A stretch of DNA of 64,000 nucleotides from Turnera subulata (Eukaryota > Streptophyta > Magnoliopsida > Malpighiales > Passifloraceae). Where the stretch lies: assembly GCA_028386065.3 (NCBI GenBank), contig JAKUCV010002193.1:4084-68083 (forward strand). Reading direction: 5' to 3'. This document shows, one piece after another, positions 59,734-64,000 of this stretch. Within the stretch, counting starts at the first letter, position 1, and the number at the start of each line of letters is the position of its first letter. The translations under genes were made by a program, and so were the position numbers. The notes below the pieces were generated by a model. The model was not told where the DNA came from. It saw nothing but the letters and a program-made list of their open reading frames with translations, and searched no databases.

Positions 59734-60051
59734 TATGACTCAGGTCTGCCTAGGTCTGGATCAGAACCCAGGTCTATAGACTATGCTGGTAATGTAAAGC
59801 CTATTAGAAACATAGATGTCAAGAGAGGATTGGCTGAGTAGATTAAGCTAAAACAACAAAATTTCTATTGGCGCCTCTCCAGGTTATAAGAGGGTCAGCA
59901 TTTGACAAGATAAAAGAGGTGCTGAAAGGAAAATCCGGATGTGCAGCTTTGAGCCAAGAGCGTGAACTAAAATATGATCAGCTAACCTGACAAAATCTAG
60001 CGCCTGATCCCTGAATATTCTTCTGTTTCGTTCAAGCCAGATACCCCATGG
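59645..60051 (-). mobile_element. antisense LINE 3' fragment inside the copia element
   Basis: It begins with a T run after CAAACACA and on the minus strand encodes WGIWLERNRRIFRDQALDFV, typical of the end of plant LINE ORF2. The flanks CAAACACATT (59635-59644) and AAAACACAATT (60055-60065) look like an imperfect target duplication. Copia integrase resumes after it with ACCGAATCACAGTTC. Exact ends are approximate. Confidence 0.7.
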
Positions 60052-60089
60052 AAAAAAACACAATTACCGAATCACAGTTCATTAGAACC

Positions 60090-60760
60090 TTTTTTATGGC
60101 TTTTTCATATTATTCATTGTGATGTATGGACATCTCCTGTCCCTTCTTTTACTGGTTACAAGTACTACGTTCTTTTCCTTGATGAATTTTCAAAATTTTG
60201 TTGGTTATATCCTCTTCGTTTCAAGAGTGAAGTTCTCTCAAAATTTAAAATTCTGCATGCAGAAATACAGACACAGTTTAATGCTAAAATACGTTTCTTA
60301 CAAAGTGATGGTGGTGGCGAGTTCTGCAATACAGAATTTGATAATTTCTTGGCTCAAAATGGTACTTTAAGACGACTTTCATGCCCTTACAGCCATCCAC
60401 AAAATGGAATGGCTGAAAGGAAACACCGATCATTGCTAAACTCATTACGCTCCATTCTTTCTCAAGCTAATCTCCCTCCTGCTTTCTGGGTGGAGGGTTT
60501 GTTTTACGTTAATTACATTTAAAATAGACTTCCCCATGTTGCTTTATAATGGGAGAGTCCCTTTCAGATTCTTTATGGTCGGGCACCTTCTTTTTCTCTT
60601 GTTAGGATTTTTGGATGTGCATGCTACCCTCTAAACATGAGTCCCGGTCGGCATAAACTTTCCCCTCGCACTGATCTCCATATTTTTATTGGGTTATCTC
60701 CATGTCATAAAGGCTTTCGATGTTATCATCCTACTTCTCGCAAAGTAATTATCTCGGCAA
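60090..60760 (+). pseudogene. copia integrase core, broken
   Basis: The core continues in shifted frames: CDVWTSPVPSFTGYKYYVLF (first Asp), then FLQSDGGGEFCNTEF (second Asp) and PYSHPQNGMAERKHRSL (Glu), so the DDE triad is recognisable. Stops follow in the segment after VEGLFYVNYI and at VAL-stop (near 60520-60550). Integration function is lost. Confidence 0.85.
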
Positions 60761-61886
60761 TGTGATTTTTAATGAGGATTCTTTTCCTTATCAGGATTCA
60801 GGTTCAAACACACCTCCTCCTTTATCTCCATCCTTTGATCTAACAGCTGTTTTTTGCCTACCCTCAATACCAATTTCGTCCATATCCTCTACATCTAGGA
60901 CTCCTGTTACCTCAGTGCAACAAACTTCTGCCTCACTATCTACTCCTTCCCTTTCTTTACCTGACCCAAATAACAGCCAGTTTTCTCATTCCCCTATCTC
61001 CCCACCATGCACTCACTCACTTGTTATCACACAGACTTTGCCTTCAACCACACCATCGCCACCTCAACCTGATATATCCATACACTCTTGTTACTCCTCA
61101 GCGTACCCCCACCAATCTTCTTTACCTCCAACTACTAATGCCCCTATACCAAACCCCACCCCCCATCCTATGACAACTCGCCTACGTGATGGTATCACAA
61201 AGCCAAATCCAAAGTACACTTTTCTCACCTCTCAGACCAATAACCCTACTGAACCAAAAACATATGAACAAGCATCGAAGGTTGAGTGTTGGCAACGTGC
61301 GATGATGGAGGAATACCAGGCTCTTTTAAGAAATAATACATGGTCTCTTGTTCCTCTTCCTTCTTCTTCAGTCAATGTGGTTGGCTCACGATGGGTTTAT
61401 CGCATGAAGTATCATGCCGATGGCACCTTGGCTCACCATAAGGGACGCCTTGTGGCTCAGGGATACACCCAACGAGCTGGGCAAGATTACGATGAAACCT
61501 ATAGTCCGGTTGTAAAATCGGCTACTATCCGCACAGTTCTTTCTTTGGCTATTTCACAGGGTTGGAGTATCCGGCAATTAGACGTCAAAAATGCCTTCTT
61601 GAATGGCTTTTTGCGTGAAGAAGTGTTCATGAAGCAACCTCCTGGTTTTGAAGATTCCTCCAAGCCGAATTATGTCTGCAAACTCAATCGTGCTCTATAC
61701 GGCTTGAAGCAGGCGCCTCGTGCATGGTATCAACGGTTTGCCACTTTTTTGCAAACCAAGGGTTTCCAAGTCTGTCACTCTGATGCCTCTCTTTTTACTA
61801 TGTTTTCTTCTATTGGTACTGCTTATCTGCTTCTTTATGTCGATGACATAATCTTGACAGCCTCCACTTTGGCTCTTCTTCAGTAG
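60720..61886 (+). pseudogene. copia linker and reverse transcriptase
   Basis: A Ser/Pro/Thr-rich linker fills roughly the first 150 codons. The RT domain follows: ALLRNNTWSLVPLP, GRLVAQGYTQRAGQDYDETY, RQLDVKNAFLNGFL, LYGLKQAPRAWYQRF and catalytic YVDDIILT. The frame stops at a TAG at 61884-61886 immediately after the YVDD region (LALLQ-stop), and RT resumes in the next block. The linker start is shifted relative to integrase. Confidence 0.88.
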
Positions 61887-62835
61887 GTACTCTCTATTCT
61901 TGAAACAGAATTTTCTATGACAGATCTTGGAGACTTGCATTATTTCCTTGGTATACAGGTTGATAAGGTCTGTGATGGTCTTTTCTTGCACCAACAAAAG
62001 TATTTGAGTATGATTCTGGAAAGGTCTGGCCTCAAAGATCTAAAACCTATATCGACTCTACTGCCACCGAAGCAGACACTCTCTCTCAATCATGGTGTTC
62101 TTCTGTCTGCTGAGGATCAACATCTTTACCGCATTATTGTTGGGGCTCTACAATATCTGACGTTTACACGTCCAGATATATTATGCTGTTAATATTGTTT
62201 GCCAATTCATGCATGCTCCCACAACCGAGCACTGGAAGGCTGTGAAAAGGGTGCTTCGTTATCTCTCTGGCACTACCACTCATGGTTTTCTCATCCGGCG
62301 TACTGCAACACGAAGTTTAGTGGCTTACAGTGATGCGGATTGGGCTGGGTGCTTAGATACCAGGCGCTCTACAACAGGCTATTGCGTTTTTCTTGGTGGA
62401 AACCTGATCTCTTGGGCAGCCAAGAAGCAAACAATAGTTTCAAGGAGCAGCACAGAATCCGAGTACAGAGCACTAGCTAGTGTTGTTGCAGAAGTCTCTT
62501 GGCAGTGTCATCTTCTTCGTGAACTTCATCATTCTCCTCGTCAACCGATCCCCATTCACTGTGATAATTTGTCTGCCACCTTTTTAACCAATAATCCAGT
62601 CCAGCATCAACGCACCAAACATCTCGAGATTGACCTCCATTTTATTCGGGAAAAGGTTCAACGAGGGCATATACAAGTCATCCATGTTGATGCATCCCAG
62701 CAGCTTGCCGATATTTTCACAAAATCATTGTCAGCTTCTTCTTTTAATTCTTTACGGGACAATTTAAGTCTAGTTAGCTCAACTATCCTCAAATTGAGGG
62801 GGGTAATAGGGATAAGGATTAGCCAGTTTCGGTAG
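61887..62835 (+). pseudogene. copia RT C-terminus and RNase H
   Basis: After the TAG the RT continues (TDLGDLHYFLGIQVDKVCDG) to a frameshift near 62185 (TFTRPDI then a stop). RNase H is then read from 62209: SDADWAGCLDTRRSTTGYCV, SRSSTESEYRALA, HCDNLSATFL, HVDASQQLADIFTKSL. The catalytic acidic residues are present. It ends just before the polypurine tract and 3' LTR. Confidence 0.88.
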
Positions 62836-62958
62836 ATAGGTTTCTAATCTCTAACTTGTGATAGAATCCGTGTAACTGTATACCAAGTACTTATCTGCTA
62901 ACATTAATATAAGCACATCAGGCTTGCTGAATAAGGCATCCTGGTATTCATCCTTTCA
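62804..62958 (+). repeat. 3' LTR of the copia element in BAHD 5
   Basis: 155 bp, ends TTTCA followed by the TSD ATAAG; three differences from the 5' LTR. Confidence 0.9.
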
Positions 62959-63138
62959 ATAAGTTGGTCCAAAGCAGATAGCTTGAATGGTTTTTGTTGG
63001 TGGACACCCAGGGAAGAGGGCCTGATGAATTCACCTAAAACGAATTGAACCTCCATGTTTATATTCAAGATGTTTGCCCTTAAAGCTAGATCACTGGTTT
63101 GTGGTTCGCTAGCTACTTCTCTATACTAGGTAATGCTT

Positions 63139-63146
63139 CTTATATA
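63139..63146 (-). promoter_or_regulatory. TATA box of BAHD 5 pseudogene
   Basis: CCCCGTATATAAGAAGC on the minus strand about 85 bp upstream of the ATG, like the other copies. Confidence 0.55.
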
Positions 63147-63173
63147 CGGGGGATTTGCATTAATTTATGACAT

Positions 63174-63314
63174 ATTGTTTTTTTTTTTTATGCAACATGT
63201 CCATGCTGCTTCCTTAAGTTCTTCCATAGACACTGCACACTCTAACTCTAAGGATGCTGCCGTCTCACTATCAGGGGTCCGGAAAGGAAGATTTCCAAGC
63301 CCAGGCCTCTGAAG
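63174..63314 (-). mobile_element. LINE pol fragment upstream of BAHD 5 (second copy)
   Basis: Nearly the same as 52584-52724, between TAATTTATGACATATTGTTT repeats (63161 and 63315). Because the flanks also match those of BAHD 3, the insertion was present before the two regions duplicated. Confidence 0.8.
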
Positions 63315-63329
63315 TAATTTATGACATAT

Positions 63330-63881
63330 TGTTTGTCCTTTAGTTAGAATCACCTGAGAGGATTCAGCGATGGCTGCATTAATTTATGACATGTCCTTTT
63401 GGACCCTAATTAGTGGAAATTCAAGTCAATTGGCTGTGTTTTCTTCTAGATCTCCATCTGCATTTATAATTTTTCTTGCGTTTCTGGGCCCCAATTAGCA
63501 CTACCTGAAAAATTCAAGTCAAATGCTGCATTGTTAATTTTTGTATGCATGCATAATGCAGATATAAAGTGATTTCTACAATAAAAAATTAACATTAATA
63601 TTGATATGATTACATAGTGAACAGTTCCTCTTATTATCTTTTTTGAAGCAAGCGATTATAATAAGTATCAGCACAACTTATTACTTGAAATTACATATTA
63701 TGAAATATACACTTCCTATTATGATTTTTTTTTTCATCATCAATACTCTACTAATTATTAGCACACAAACTTCTCCATCTAATTAAATTAAGGTTGCTTG
63801 GTTGAATCTTCTTCGATGCAGCCTCCTACTCCATCATTACAAGCGCAATTAATTAAGAGCAATCTCGAGGCCCATCACTAA
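63330..63881. other. BAHD 5 upstream spacer
   Basis: Nearly the same as 52740-53237, ending in the common BAHD 3' flank. No gene. Confidence 0.7.
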
Positions 63882-64000
63882 TTAGTGTAAAACACTTTTT
63901 TTTTTGATAAAACGAAGATTTATTGATAGCAAAACAAAGATCATTTACAGGGCTGGTCAGGCCAGCACAATGATGGCAGACCAGCGTACAGAATTCAATC
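63882..64000 (-). pseudogene. last codons of a probable sixth BAHD gene, followed by an antisense LINE-like 3' end
   Basis: After the common BAHD 3' flank, the minus strand reads the final codons Ser-Val-Leu-His-stop (63896-63882), matching the SVLP-stop end of the other copies. Instead of the preceding NP codons there is a run of ten T (63896-63905), then GATAAAACGAAGATTTATTG, which looks like the reverse of a polyadenylated retroelement end. It lies at the window edge, so both the gene and the element are only partly seen. Confidence 0.55.

Larger units (their letters stand above)
57797..62958 (+). mobile_element. young Ty1/copia element inserted in BAHD 5
   Basis: Two 155-bp LTRs (57797-57951, 62804-62958) with only three substitutions between them. 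The TSD is ATAAG (57792-57796, 62959-62963). LTRs start TAATAGGG rather than TG and end TTTCA. The putative primer-binding site is TGGTAGCGGAACGG (57952-57965) and the polypurine tract TTGAGGGGGG lies before the 3' LTR. Order inside is gag, protease, integrase, RT, RNase H, which is the Ty1/copia order; RE1-like by motifs. Several stops and a LINE insertion disable it. Confidence 0.93.
56516..63056 (-). pseudogene. BAHD acyltransferase 5, split by a copia element and two nonsense codons
   Basis: The N-terminal 36 codons or so lie at 63056-62959 (ATG at 63056; GEFIRPSSLGVHQQKPF) and the rest at 57796-56516. The copia element at 57797-62958 separates them, with the duplicated target ATAAG. Two stops in the 3' part are visible against BAHD 3: CAG to TAG at 57470-57472 (before LNTF), and CGA to TGA at 57017-57019 (after SVQSVNI). 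Both are C-to-T on the coding strand. HxxxD would be HKCID; the DFGWG motif is intact. The C-terminal frame (56971-56516) stays open to VLP-stop. It is closest to BAHD 3. Confidence 0.92.

Overview
This is eukaryotic nuclear DNA from a dicot-type flowering plant. It has intron-containing genes with GT-AG junctions, AT-rich spacers, and dense nested LTR retrotransposons, LINE debris and MITE-like elements. I see no rRNA, tRNA, CRISPR or bacterial content. I cannot name the species.

Layout. 1-13826: a truncated Ty3/gypsy element (minus strand) and a 2.75 kb solo LTR of the same family, both inserted in a degenerate Ty1/copia element (copy A, minus). 15621-18722: terpene synthase 1 (7 exons, minus, 598 aa). 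21008-25181: a gag-only, non-autonomous LTR element full of hairpin tandem repeats. 25882-32219: copy B of the copia family, complete with LTRs and TSD, plus strand. 33418-36341: terpene synthase 2 (7 exons, minus, 597 aa). 37305-37415: a lone exon-1 relic of a third terpene synthase, with a hAT-like MITE in its promoter. 39034-41180: a short version of the RNA polymerase I largest subunit (plus). 41976-63056: a tandem array of BAHD acyltransferases of the vinorine-synthase-like type (all minus). Three are intact, one has lost its N-terminal half and carries a LINE fragment, one is split by a young copia element (57797-62958), and the last codons of a probable sixth copy sit at the right edge. 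Another solo LTR lies inside a MITE-like element at 44833-48371.

How the genes may work together. The two terpene synthases look like plastidial monoterpene synthases (TPS-b type). A cytosolic acyltransferase could esterify a terpene alcohol made from their product. Two synthases plus a BAHD array within about 48 kb make a candidate biosynthetic cluster for acylated monoterpenoids. That pathway is inference from family and proximity only.

The most unusual structure is in the mobile DNA. Three unrelated LTR families carry islands or scatters of short perfect hairpins whose stems change while the partner arm changes with them. The copia family also carries, antisense, an open frame resembling a LINE endonuclease domain. 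A GC-rich leader module appears in both gypsy LTRs and copia leaders.
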